NCBI RefSeq assembly: GCF_003286085.1
Contig: NW_020825312.1
Span: 5,270,001 to 5,334,000, forward strand
Direction: 5' to 3'
Length of the DNA stretch: 64,000 nt
Source of the DNA: Drosophila persimilis
Taxonomy: Eukaryota; Arthropoda; Insecta; Diptera; Drosophilidae
The notes under the pieces were generated by a model. That model had not been told where the DNA came from. It searched no databases and saw nothing but the letters and a program-made list of their open reading frames with translations. Below are positions 1-12,572 of this stretch, piece after piece. The translations under genes were made by a program, and so were the position numbers. Within the stretch, counting starts at the first letter, position 1, and every line of letters begins with the position of its first letter.

Positions 1-2097
1 GTAAGAGGGCCAGAGATGAAGTGAGCGTTTGACAAGAGCTTTCCAAGTGCCGAGGCCGAGGTTAGAAGGAAGTCGAGCAGCCTTTGAGCCATTTCAGAAT
101 TGTTTGTTCCTGGCATACATAAAGTTCTTTAAGTTCCATATCTGGAGGATTGAGGCTCTTAAATGGAATAAATTTATCAAAAGTTTTGGTGTTTGAATAC
201 AAAGTATTTCTTCGTCATAAGCAGCTGGATTAAACATTTGTCCTAGCGATCTACCAATACGGTGTTTATTTGGATTAGGCTTGTTTATGAACTGTACTTT
301 TCAAAGGTCTCAGGGTCTAAAATAAAAGATGCAGCACTTCCGATAGTAGTCCGTAACTATTCCCTACATCGCAATGTACCGATGCATCGGTATTATATCG
401 CATCGATATATCGATAGATATAAATTTCGAAGCGTGATAAATGTCATGCGGCAGAACGTGCTCTTGCATTTCGTCAGCCATCTTGTTTTGCCGGTGCTGC
501 ACAGCAAAATCGACTGAAAGTCAGTCTCTGTTGCTTTCCGTTTAATTCATTTTCATTATCACAGAGGTCTTCGAATTCCCCATTATCCTCCGATCCACTC
601 TCTTGATGTTACTTGTACGTACCCAAAGCTTAGTCCTGATTTATTCTTCATTCAAAAGTTAATTTAATAGAAAATGGCAGGACAACTTATTATCTAACCG
701 AACTGAAGTACCGAAGTATGTGAAAAGCGGAGGCAGACGAGACCGTATCTGCATGCACATTTAAGGCTTTTATAAAGGACGAAAATCATTTTGTGTGTGT
801 TTTCAACCTTAAATGAAGTAGAAATTTTCTCTATCCTTCCTGCCTCCTGCCTCCACCTCTGCCTCTGCCTCTGCTCTTCAACGACGTTCTGTATCTATGC
901 CATAAAATTACGCGCATCGTTAGTTGACGATTTGCACCGGACAGCGGACAGCGGATAACGGACAGTGGACAAAGGACAAAGGAGACCTACGAGGCGTGAG
1001 GCCAATGCAAATGAATGGACTTTCCGAAAATGCTGATGGAAAATGGAAAATCCTCAAAATCCTGAGGAGCAAAATTACGTAAATTTCTCTTCTCTCAAGT
1101 CATTTAATTTATTAAGTTGAGAAGGCAATGCGGACAAACAATCTTGTCCTTCATGGGAACCGGTGTCAAGGGCGTGTCCACTCCCAGGGAAATAAAACTA
1201 GAGCACAGCCTTAAATTGGCAAACCGCACTCCCTTCCCAGCCCCGGCCGTGGCTCTTGTCTGGACGCTGTAATGAATTCAATGATTTTATTGACTTTTGT
1301 TTGTAATTTATTAGTGAGAAAGGCAGAAGGAAAAGAGCGAAAGACCGAAGGGAAGTGTGTGTGAGTATCCTCCTCTTCCTCTCGGAGGCGTTTCTTTCTT
1401 GTTGTTTGTTTTATTCCCCCATTTTTACCACATTATTTGAAGTCGTCGATTTTTCAAGCAAGGACCAAAACGAAATTAATTAACCCAAGAGACAGAGACA
1501 TATCGAAAAGCAGATGGGCCACCCTAAATCTTCATTCGATGCCGCCGTTTGAATTTTCTCCCCGTGACCTTGATGCCCTTCCCACACCATGTTTTAATCA
1601 AAGGTTTCGCCAAGCCAATGATAACTTAATTAAAACAAATAATGCTGATAGAAGTACTGCGGTGCAAATGCACACATAGGCCCCCAAAAAAATACTTGAC
1701 CACAGGGGCAAGGAATAATATTGTAAAGGGATCACCGTATTATTCAAGCACATAGATAGGGAGAAGGTGGAGGTGTTTCTTGTATTAATATCAAAAGGGT
1801 TCTGAGACTGTGAGACTGTAAGAATGGGAAAGGAGGCAAGGAGGCAAGGAGCTATTTCAATTAAAACAGTTCAAAGGAATCAGTTTTCTTTCGTTTTTAG
1901 TTAAGCTCAGCTGAAATGTATTTCGCTGCATCCTGTAAATGGATTTGAAGCCAAACAAATATTTGACTAAGAATGGTGTTCAGACAAGGTAGATCTCCCC
2001 GTTATCTCAGTCCCTTTCCAACTGTGTAATAATTTGAGAAATTCCACCCCCATAGAACCCCAATGAGGCTAAGCTTAACCAATTATTTCGCTCGCAG
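1..2097. other. Noncoding block at left edge
   Basis: No convincing long coding region is visible here. The block holds a CGATA-rich cluster near 380-420 with overlapping ATCGAT and TATCGATA words (DRE/BEAF-32-like). It also has a CTGCCT hexamer run near 840-875 and otherwise ordinary AT-rich fly intergenic or intronic DNA. A short minus-strand reading frame at 317-481 is listed separately. Confidence 0.6.
317..481 (-). CDS. Candidate 54-aa small ORF behind an initiator-like site
   Basis: On the minus strand an ATG at 481 sits in an excellent fly start context (AAACAAGATGG). It opens a 54-residue frame beginning MADEMQEHVLPHD. About 34 bases upstream, at 506-517 read on the minus strand, is a full match to the Drosophila initiator consensus TCAGTYKNNNTY. 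The reading frame runs through the CGATA-rich cluster, so its second half is low in information and the amino-acid sequence matches nothing I recognise. This could be a short translated leader, the first exon of a gene leaving the window to the left, or chance. Only the start context and initiator are seen; coding status is inference. Confidence 0.2.
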   Translation of the reverse strand: MADEMQEHVLPHDIYHASKFISIDISMRYNTDASVHCDVGNSYGLLSEVLHLLF

Positions 2098-2136
2098 CCA
2101 GAACAGGAGAACCATCCATCACTCCTTCTTCGAGCT
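2098..2136 (+). other. Candidate 39-nt cassette exon
   Basis: An acceptor (TTTCGCTCGCAG) precedes 39 bases that end at GCT|GTAAGT, a consensus fly donor. All three frames are open, and the length is exactly 13 codons, so inclusion would keep the frame. One frame reads PEQENHPSLLLRA. It could be a micro-exon of a large plus-strand gene, but such pairs also arise by chance in tens of kilobases. Confidence 0.2.
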
Positions 2137-2416
2137 GTAAGTAAAGGGAACAGAGCACTGAGGGCTCTCCATCCCTGCGATTTATTGAGCTACTCGAAAT
2201 GCACTCAGCTTAACCGCAAACCGCAAAAAGTCGTCTCGCGTTTATCCCAAACTGCATGCAAATGGATATTGATATGGGGCCGCGACTTGGCAAAAGAAAT
2301 GGCTTTACCAACCGTACATTTGACGCTTTGGCACCTGGACAATTTGTACGGCAAGTCAGCAGCAACAGCATGAACAACCTAAGGTGCAAACAACGGGAAG
2401 GAACGGAAAGAAGAGC

Positions 2417-2488
2417 AGGGAGTCAGGGAATCAGGGAGTCAGGGAATGAGGGAGTCAGGGAATCAGGGAATCAGGGAGTCAGGGAGTG
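2417..2488. repeat. 8-bp tandem repeat, nine units
   Basis: Nine consecutive units of AGGGARTC, differing mainly at the R position and the last base. The tract is purine-rich, consistent with replication-slippage expansion. No gene uses it. Confidence 0.85.
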
Positions 2489-3964
2489 TTAAAGGTAAAT
2501 CGGTGGCATTCATGCACATTTTTCAAACAGTCACAAGCTCCTGGCATCAATATTGGCGAATTGAGATACAGATACTCGCAATAAACTTGTAATTTGATAG
2601 AGACAGCAACTGCAGAGCAGACATCGAGCAGACGGAGACGGAGATGGAGATGGAGATGGAGACGGAGGACACAAATTGCCATTTGGCGTAAACTGAGAAA
2701 TGCACTTTTAAGCCATCGTGCTGGTTGGTCTTGGTCCCTCTTCGTCTCTGGCTGGCAATCCCAGAATGGAATCTTTCTGGATATTTTTTGTGTGCTTGTA
2801 GCAGTTTGTCAAGTGCACGAGATTAAGTGTGAAGCTCCAAAAGAAATACACTTTGGAGGAAACAGAAGTCAACAAAATATGTAAAAATCAGGAAAACTAC
2901 TTTTATACATACGTATAAATACCACATCATTGTTTATTTAACATTTAATTTCCCTTTTAAATGTAATAGTTATTTAAGAATAAACAAGAATATATTTATC
3001 TATGTATCTATGTTCTTAAACATTTTTTTCTGGTAGTATTTCGTTCATTCTTTCAAGCGCACAACATCTGAATCTTGGCCACTTTTGACTGAGCTGCACA
3101 TAGAGGTGTACCTGTGCAAGAGCACGAGAAGGAGGAGTTCGTTACAAACCCTGTACTGGTTCTGTTGAAGGATATGTTGTATTCGTCCAGCTGTATGCAA
3201 CAGAAAAGAGTGCTTAAGACTCTATACATCACATATGTTCGGAAATAATTTTCTTCTCGGAAACGCATATTGTTCTGTCCGTTTTTCAATGAAGGCCCGA
3301 GATCTCTGAGACTCCATGAGTCCAAATGGACACTTGAACTGTTTGAGAGCATTATTGGGTATCCGATTGTCGCCACAAAGACTAAGCGTACAGGGATTTT
3401 TTTGTTTTTGTCCGACAGTGTGCTTCTCTATAAACAACAGTTACTTAGCATTAGCTTGTAGCGCAACTAAAAGCAAACGCCAGGGCACGTAGTCAAGGTG
3501 GAAAATCCCAAAGCACCGGCAACAGAAAACCTAAAATGCCATGGCTCAGAGAGGTGGGGCGCAGTACTGGGAGATTCCAGCCTGAGCCTGTGATGTACGG
3601 TGTACGGTGTACGGGTATATGCGCCTTGCCTTGCCTCGTCGTCGTCGTCGCCGTCGTCGTCTCTGCATGTCTAAGTACTAAACCAATAGCAGGAGCAACA
3701 ACTGGCTGGCACCGGCACCTCATAGCACCTCACCTCATCGCATCTCTCACCTGCTCACCTGCTCACCTCCATCGCCTGCAGGATTGAGTTGACCTCAGCA
3801 TCGACAGCTGGAGCAACAAGCAGCACTTAACAAATGGTAAAAGCATCAACAAGCTTCCGCATCCGCAACGGAACGCGCCACGGCAAAGGCAGATAGAATG
3901 TCTTAGCTCTTGACGCTCTCGCTCGGTTCCTCGTCAAGCTCCTACATCTATCACACCCTCTCTT

Positions 3965-3968
<4 letters not shown>

Positions 3969-4051
<83 letters not shown>

Positions 4052-4071
4052 ATATATATATATATATATAT
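3969..4071. repeat. (CT)n followed by (AT)n microsatellite
   Basis: About 80 bases of almost pure CT with one G interruption run directly into about 20 bases of AT. GAGA-type (CT/GA) runs are bound by GAF in flies, but the length here suggests slippage rather than a designed site. Confidence 0.95.
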
Positions 4072-4879
4072 TTCTGTCTCTCTGTCTGTTGTTGTCGAGC
4101 GATTATGCCAAGGAGCCCGTTGTCGGTGGGTACAGTATGCGTACCCATACATACAGACATACACACACACACACATACATGCATACATACATACACATGT
4201 ATGCCCGGTTACCTTTACCGGCACTTGAATCGCATGGAGCACGTGTAAAGGGTCGGAAGTGTGTCGGTATGGGATTGAATCAAGAAGAATGGGGATTATG
4301 GCCACTGATGTGTGTGCGGGAAGTACATAGTCAGGCGACACAGCTTCGTGAAAGGTGTAAAAAGTAAACATTTTTCAAAATTGCATAGAGCTAACAGCTG
4401 GAAAAAAAAAGAGAGAATATATGGAAGGTTTCTACAAAAAATTAGTGTTCCTGATATGCATATGTATACGATTCTCCAGCTAGTATGTTAATAAATTACA
4501 GAATGGAACTATTTACATATTCAAAGATACTCAGTTTCAGGTTATTCAAACCAATTTACTCCCAGGATTTTAATGTTCCCGAAAGTGATTTATACATACA
4601 TATATATTTTTTAATTTAATGTTAATTACAAAACAACAATTTCCTCTGTTAATTGGGTATTTTTTAAGGAGATATTTTGTAAATGGATAATTGAATGTAA
4701 AAAAAGACTTTGTGGAAGATCCATTACCAAGAATCATCTTTCTTATAGGAAATACCTAGCTTATATGCCGTTGACGTCCAAATGTTGAGGAAATGCATTT
4801 TTGTGTCAGTACTAGTCGTAATTTAATGCCTCCATAATTAAGAAAGCTTTTCATCGATGATCTCCGTTTAGGGAACAAT

Positions 4880-5290
4880 TTGAGCTGCGCTCAGCTTTAT
4901 TTTATAATAAAATAAAAGATATTAATATTAATATTAATAAAAAAATATTAATGATTTTAATACAAATTCATATAGAAATAATAATATTATATAAATAGAA
5001 AAAAAAAATAAACAAATTAAAACAAAATATAGAAAATATGTATTTTTGTATGTATATATTTTTATATAACAATTATAATATCACTATAATGTGATATATA
5101 ATTTTAATGTTTAGGTATGTGTTGCATTAAAGTAAATAAGATTCTAAACGAATTCTGAATTAAATGTGATTAGAGTAATAAAAATAGACTTAAACATGTA
5201 GCGCTAGGAAATAGTATAAAATAATTAAGATTAAAACAAAATAATATTAATAATAATAATTAATAGGTAATTAAATGAATTGTCTATTGG
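4880..5290. other. Extremely AT-rich zone
   Basis: This stretch is dominated by ATTAAT, ATAATA and poly-A runs and contains no gene. It could be a scaffold-attachment-like region or the decayed tail of a transposon. Nothing more specific is supported. Confidence 0.6.
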
Positions 5291-8200
5291 GTATATTATT
5301 ACAATCGTTTATCATATTATAGTCGTCTGTCGATCATACACGGTCAAATTTCATAAAATTCCAAAAAAAAAAAACCTGCTACAAATTTTCTGCCCAAAAT
5401 TCAAAACCTTTTCGAAACGTTTGTTGCCTGGATCAATTGTTCACTCTAGTAGTACAAATTTTACAAAATGCAGCTCTGCTCATTCTCCCTCTGCCGCGTC
5501 TCGCGGCTGCGACTCGCGACACTTGTTTCCCACTCAACCGCCACTGAACTTTTCATTTAGCATAACAAAAGGCGAAAGCTCCGCGGTTCCGCGACCACGC
5601 AACGGAACTCTTATCTAAGACTTGTGCCAATTCCGCCCTTTACGCCTTTGTTTTGATACGTAATGCATGTTATGGTTTTTCATCATTAATGCGTCGATGA
5701 AACTTATGGCAATATTCTCAGGCAATATTTGTACAGGCCTTACATTCAGAGAGGGTGGGCACTGGGTGGGCCTGTCGGGGCCTGGTGGGAGCTGTGTGAA
5801 AGTGCTGTGCTGTGTGGTGTTTGGTGGAATTTGATGATTTTCTAGGCTGCGTTTTGTGTTATTGTTTGCCAAGTTTTTGCATATTATCAACGGCAGCGAC
5901 AGCCGAAATGCGTTCATAAAATAATGTAATCTGTTTAAAAACAAACATGTCTTGAGCAATTTCGCGCGACTAGGGACATATTAAAAACGGAAAGGAGGAT
6001 AACACTGGGGGCCGACGCTTTTGATACCCTTTTAATACCATATGAGCATATATGTACATACAGATTCTGATCAGATTTCCTTGAGGTAAGCATGGATTCG
6101 ATAGATTTAAAATAATATAAATATACTTGGGGGCAAGACGTTAAATATCGGGACGACCAAAAACTTTTCTATATAGTAGAGAGATATAATACATATGTAT
6201 ACATATATGTATGTATGTATATATTTATTTCGACAGATCGCGGCACAATTTGGGGTAGCGTGAAGCAAACAAATAAAATGTACATATATATGTATGGATG
6301 TATGTATGTATATGCCATGCTGTTTACGGTCAGCGATGGCTCCTTCAGTGAGTAGCAAACTTCTGGTCAAAATCAGTAAACCTTCTTCGAGGGTATGAGA
6401 AGAGTCCCGTCCCCACCGTGCCACCACATAAAACAACAAGACCAAAGCAGCAACGACAACAGGAGCAGCGGTAGCAACGAAAGTAGCGGTAGCATCAAAG
6501 AGCCGTTAACAAGAATAAGTGGGAAAGAAAACGGGGAATAGGAGCAGTGAAGGAAAAGAAACAGCAAACAAGGCACCGCACTACGCTCTCTCTCCTCCAC
6601 TCCTTTGCGCCAGCATGCTTCTTCTTCCTCTTCTTTCCCCCTCTCCCACGCTGTGGAAACAAATTTTGTGCCAAGATAAGAAAGACGGCGACGGCGACGG
6701 CAACGGCAACGGAGACTGAACTGAGACTGCGACGGCGTCAGTCAGCGATAACAACTTCCACGTTGTCGTTGGCGTTGCCGTAGCTGCAATTTTAGCGAGT
6801 AAAGTTTTTTGGAATTCATGATGAAAACTAAAAGAAGACACGAGACGACGAACAGTGGTCATCTGCCCGAAAAAGTTGCAAGAAATAAAGGTAAGACTGT
6901 CCAAAGGGCCAATATCGAGTGTGCTTGATAGTTGCATTTTCACAGAAATACATACATACATATACTTAAAGCTTGTACAAATTATCCTTATAATTAATTA
7001 GGATACTTTCTTTCGGTGAGATAATCAATGTTGAGCAGGTACTGTAGCGGTCGTCTTTTTTAAATATTTTCAATTTTAGGAATAAGTATTGTAAATTTCA
7101 TCATAAGTGTTTGCACACGAATAATTATAATGGATTATTATACATAGATCAAATAATATATTTAGATTAAACTAAAAATACTGATTGACACATAATGATA
7201 ATACATATAATAAATAATAATAATGAAGAATATCCTTTAAACTGAAATTAAATTTGTATTGTGTGATTTTGCATATACAACTTTTAATATTTACGGTCTA
7301 ACTTAGCTTAAAAGTTTACCAAAACACTATTTTAACTACTTTCTTTACCTTGAGCCTTAGGTCAATTCCAGCATGTTCCAGTTTTCCTGCAAAGCTACCA
7401 TTGAGAATATTTATAATATGCAAACTTTTCCAAAATTAACCAATTCATTCTAAGAATCAATACATCTAGCAGCTTGAACAAAGGCTTTATCAATCTTTTG
7501 TCTATTACGATATCGGTAATATTATAAGTGGGGATTTTGAGCACAAAAAAGAGTTCAACGGCCCCCTGTGCGACGTTCAGACTTTGGTTTAAACAGATAT
7601 GTACATCTTATGCTGCTCAAAGTTGTCAAAATTTCGAGAGCCCCAGCGACCAACATTTTATGTACATATGTATGTATTTACATTGCACACACACGTAGGT
7701 GTATTCAAAAATTATTAAAGAAATAAATGTGCTGCCTGTAGCGCCCAAGCCAGTAGAAAATATCAAAGAACACTCGACACAGTTATTGCAGCTGCGTAAT
7801 TAGCACGGCATGCCAGAAACACCTGTCCACCTCCCACGATCTACATATTTCAGGCAGTGTTTCCAAGAAGTGGAGAGAACTACATATGTATGTACATAAG
7901 TATTGAACACGACGGACGCACACACGCAACAAAAATTTGTTTCAACATCGCTGGTAGCGTTCGCAGAATTTGTAGCTATCCAAAAAAGTGCGATACGCAG
8001 TCGAATAAAAGCTGTTAAAAAATAAATAAAATTGGTGTCATTTTGCCGGTACTTACATAACCGTATGGATGTTTCTGACGGTAACCTCACTTTTGAGGCA
8101 GTTTTATTGTCATCACCAATTGGGAAAAATTGTTCATTGCACGATCAGCTAAACAAACTCCGTTCGTCCGAATCAACTGAAAATCGATAATTACGCAGAT

Positions 8201-11200
8201 CGATTACCTAAGAGAAAACAGGTTACAAAAGAATTGTATGGTCTGTATTGGCTTGATTGAATCAGCTGATTGAATGCAAATACAAGTTACCATACGAAAC
8301 CGTGAATTCGAGTAAAACCAAATTGAAAATATGGAAAAATGCTCGCACCAGTATGCCAAATTAATGTACTGTGCTAGTATTTTCTGATTCAGTATGTTAT
8401 TTTGTGTCTCTCCAATTATTTCAAGTGTGATTTCACATCTAAACTTAACATTTTGTGGATCCGCTTGGACTTCCAAATAAAACCGGTGTGTTATGGCTAA
8501 AAGTGTAAAGATTACCTTCACCTTAAACAAAAAACCCCATTATATTGACATGTAATCCTTAAATAAGCAGCTCGGATGCGACATCTATCCCATTACTCAG
8601 AAGTCACAGAATCATTGAAATGCACATCTAAAGAATCCTGCAAGATATCAAATTTAAATTAAAAATAACATTAAAAAAAAAACAGAAATATACTTGAATT
8701 TTAATAATATTCAATTTATTTAATAGTGCCTTGCCACAATTTCTCAAAATTAAATTAAATTTATGCTATTCTATAAAAAAAAATTTAATTGTTGGGTTAA
8801 ATTGATATTCATATTGAACCAAGCCAAAAATTGTATATAATTTAAGTGTTGCAGCCTCTCTTCAAATGCAATTACACTTGAACTTTAGATTTGCAAGATT
8901 TGCTCGCTCTTACACACACACACACACACATGCACAGAAATCCCTTTGTTGAATTACATACACAAATGTGCATATTCGAGTGTCTGTGTCTGTCCCCTCC
9001 TAACGCTTTTAGCTCTTTTGCAAGAGCTGGATCTTTGTTGAAGCGTAAGAGTAAGCAAGTTTCTCCACTGCTGGTCACTACTTAAAATATGAGCACCCAT
9101 TTCCCCTGGTCAAGCAATTGAGAATGATTTGAAACAGCAACAACAGCGACAGCGACAGCGACATCGGCAGAGTCAAAACAGACAAAATTTGTCGAAATCC
9201 TGTGAACAAGCAAAGGACAAAGTGCTAGGACATTGCCGGCCAGAAAGGATTACGTCAAGCATATGTATTCTATGGTTGGGTGAGCCCCCCTCCCACGCTA
9301 TTTATCTCTGTTTTCCGGAAATCTTATACGTTTGACTCTTTTGCGCAGATTTCAATTTTCCGATACGATTCCGTCTCCTTTGGCAATTGTCCTTTGGTTA
9401 AAGGGATTGGCCCTAAAGCCTCAACTTAAGGCCCCTTCCTTCCACTCTCCGCCTTCCGCTTTCCGGTCTCCGCTCTTAATCCCATCTTCAGACTCTTCTA
9501 ATATGACATTTGAAGTGATTTTTATATGAATTCCGGCATCGATATTTTTTACGACCAATGCCCGAATGTGCTGTGCCCGAATCCTGTTTGCAAAACTCAT
9601 GCCATTTCATCCAGTGAGACAAAGGACACCCACACACGGACACACACACACACATACATACACCCACAGACAGACACATACACCAGAAAAACACCCTTGA
9701 AATTTCTAATCTCTTAATGGATGACAATCTGCGTTTTAAATGGTTTTGCACAAGCCCCTCCTGGCCCCCCACACTCTGGACACACACACACACACACAGA
9801 CACACATACACGAAGTCCAATAAAAAAGGAAAATAAAACTAATTCCATCAAGCGTCGCGTCCTGCCATTGTTTGCCTAATGAAAGAACGCTGTTTGGGCA
9901 AGTTTTTAAAGGATTTTTTTTGCGAGCTTCCTTTTTGCTTTCCTCTCTGGCCGATTCTTTTGTTTGATTTCTGGCATTTCTGGGCTTGCGAGTGGGAGAA
10001 AATGATTTGGAAAATTGACATAACATGTCAGGGCTAATCACACGCCCGACTGATTGAATGGCTGGCTGGATGAGTTGGCTGCGCTGACTGAGCGACTGAG
10101 GCACTGAGGGACTGACTAACTGACAGACAAGTCGCTAACAAAGGCGGCAATCATAAATCATGTGTCTATAAACAGTTAATAAATCTTATTCGGCTGCCGC
10201 CTCAAATATTTATGATGATGCCTCAAAAATTTGGCTGCGACTAATCAAATTATATAACTAAAATCTTAGAAGCAGACACTAAATGTGGAGCAAGCCGAGG
10301 CAGGAAAGCTATTCGCGATTGGGAAACGGCCGGGGGCTGGCTGAAATGACTGGATTTGGGGATAAATATACTCGTAGAAGCATCGTGCCATTCATGTTAC
10401 GTTTGATATTCGGTGTGGTAAGTGGTAAGCGCGGTGCGGGTAGTCTCAGACATGCTGGCGACGCAAACATGTCATCGATGTCGAGGATGGAGGATGACAT
10501 GAGAGGGGGGATTCTTTGGCAGAGAGCAGGCTAGCAGGCGAGCAGCACAAAAAGCCCCCACGTAAGCACTCATCTCCACAGGCAAACGTGCAGTGGAGAG
10601 TCAGCCAGGCGGCAATCGAAAAGACGATAATTTTATCCTTTTATCCTGCAACGATATCCTCCATACTGAACTATTAAGCTGTAAACCATTCATATTAGTC
10701 GCTAGGCCCTGGTATCTATCGATATCAAGAGCAAATACGAGAATACCCGTATGAAGCAATGAGGATTTTTATTATTAACTTGGAATAGTGCAAGCTTCTC
10801 GATCTGTCCGTCTGCAGTCAGTTTTAATGTGGCTAATGTGACATCACATCACAAGAATTTGAGAGCTGCAAGCTCTAAAATGCACAGACACGGACAGAAC
10901 AGACAGAAGAACAGATGCATGTGGCACATCCTCGCCCTCATACACCCAGAATCAATGAGCCGTGCCACTTTTACACGATTGTAATGCCATCCTGTGTGTT
11001 GAGCGATTGCGAGCGCCATTTGAATATTTTACAAAGCAAAGTCCCGGAACCTGAGACCGAGCACCGGCCCCCACCCGACCCACACCAGACCCACACCGGA
11101 CCCACACCAGGCCAAAAGTAAATCAAATCTCCAGCTAGTCTGGCTTTATTTGCCATCGCTATCCGTCTCTGTTTTGGTCGCTTTTTAATTATAGCTTTTA

Positions 11201-11826
11201 AATACTGAATACCATCTAACGTGTATTTTATTTGTTTCACAGCTACGGGCTCTACCCTCATCAGACAATGTGCCGGATAAACGCGCCATGTTGTGGTGGA
11301 GGTTGAAGGTGCCGTCCCTCGCCCCAAACCCCTGCCAACTTCCGTTTCTTCCCTTTGTCTATCTTCCAGGCAGATCTCTCCCTCTTCCTTTTCCTCTTCC
11401 TCTGGTTATGTCTATGTGGAAAGCGATGAAATTACTCGGGCGCTTTTAATTTGATATGCAAATACAGCAAAAAACGAAAGCAAAGTCGGCGCAAAAGGTT
11501 CTGATGATGGAAATGTGAAAAGTGAAATGCAGATGCGACATCCCACAACCCACCATTACCCCCATAACCCCCATAACCCCCATAACCCCCATTACCCCAT
11601 TTGGGGGGATATGCTGTGAAACACGTTTGTCTATTTGCAGTTCAAAGTCTCAAATGAAGTGCGGCGCGAGGATATCAAACGTGTACAGCGGCGGATGCGG
11701 AGTGAACAGGACTTACGGCTACCATCTATAGTTCCCCCCTGACGCTTTTGGGGGATTTGTGAAGGCAGCAGCAGCATAGTGGAACTGGCGACTACTGCGT
11801 CAAGGATTATGCAGTCGAGCACTTTG

Positions 11827-12572
11827 TTTTTATACCCGATACTCAAAATGAGTATAGGGGTATATTAGATTTGTGGTGAAAATAGATGTGTGTAACGTCC
11901 AGAGGGAAGCGTTTCCGACCCCATAAAGTATATATATTCTTGATCATCATTAGTAGCCGAGTCGATTGAGCCATGTCTGTCTGTCCGTCCCTATTAGCGC
12001 CTAGTGCTCAAAGACTATAACAGCTAGAGCAACGACATTTTATATCCGGACTTCTGTGATATGTCACTGTTAAAAGTAAATTTCATCCACAATCGTAATC
12101 TTCTAGAATCGTAAAAGATGACTTTGTCTTTTGGAGTTCAAAATCTGAATCAAGAAAACAATTTTATTCTCTCTCGCTCTGTCTCTCTCTAACACACAGG
12201 TTTCATGGTCAGCTTACCCTATTGAAAAATGTGAGTTCCTAGATCTCAGAGACTATAAAAGCTAGAGCAACCAAATTTGAATATTGAAGATACGAGAAAA
12301 CTAATCATAGAGAATGACCATATCTATCCGGTTGCTGAATCTGGATCAGATCAGATCATTTTTATAGCCAAAAGAAATAAATCAATCTGCAGTGGCTACG
12401 CAGCACCCGAGGACACGCTGAGACTGATTTTCTGTCTCTCTCGCACGCACTCTTTGTCGTGTCGTGCAATGTTAGCGCCCTCTGGTGGAGGAGATCCATA
12501 CTGACTAAGTATCGGGAATAAATGTAGAGTTGCGGTCGCTGCAGCAACTCACAACGTTCCCCCTCGTTTTTT
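11827..12572 (+). mobile_element. DINE-1-type Helitron MITE, near full length
   Basis: The element starts TTTATACCCGATACTCAAAA. It passes through CCCCATAAAGTATATATATT and CTTGATCATCATTAG, then a CTGTCTGTCCGTCC block. Later landmarks are GGATCAGATCAGATCATTTT, TTTCTGTCTCTCTCGCACGC and a tail reading CAACGTTCCCCCTCG. These landmarks, in this order, match what I remember of the abundant DINE-1-like (SGM/ISY) non-autonomous Helitron family of obscura-group flies. It encodes no protein. Short frames inside it are not genes. The ends are estimated by eye. Confidence 0.75.

Larger units (their letters stand above)
2489..11826. other. Noncoding block, 2.5-11.8 kb
   Basis: No gene is recognised. The block contains CT, AT, AC and ATAC microsatellites (near 3969-4071, 4150-4198, 8911-8932, 9640-9672 and 9779-9808). 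It also has a strongly AT-rich zone at 4880-5290 and CT/AG-rich low-complexity stretches that keep spurious frames open. A run of four CCCCATAA-type units occurs near 11555-11600. It is probably intron or intergenic DNA. Confidence 0.6.

Noticed and set aside
3053..3437. Overlapping minus frames of 107 and 71 codons
   Set aside because: Neither matches a family I know, and both overlap in different frames without start context; probably chance or an old relic too decayed to name.
10283..10534. Segment with two overlapping GTAAG donors near 10418 and open frames
   Set aside because: The only upstream acceptor is weak (CTCGTAG) and no conservation can be judged; not strong enough to list as an exon.
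11552..11600. CCCCATAA/CCCCATTA units resembling telomere or satellite repeats
   Set aside because: Only about five short units inside ordinary DNA; fly telomeres do not use such repeats. Simple slippage explains it.
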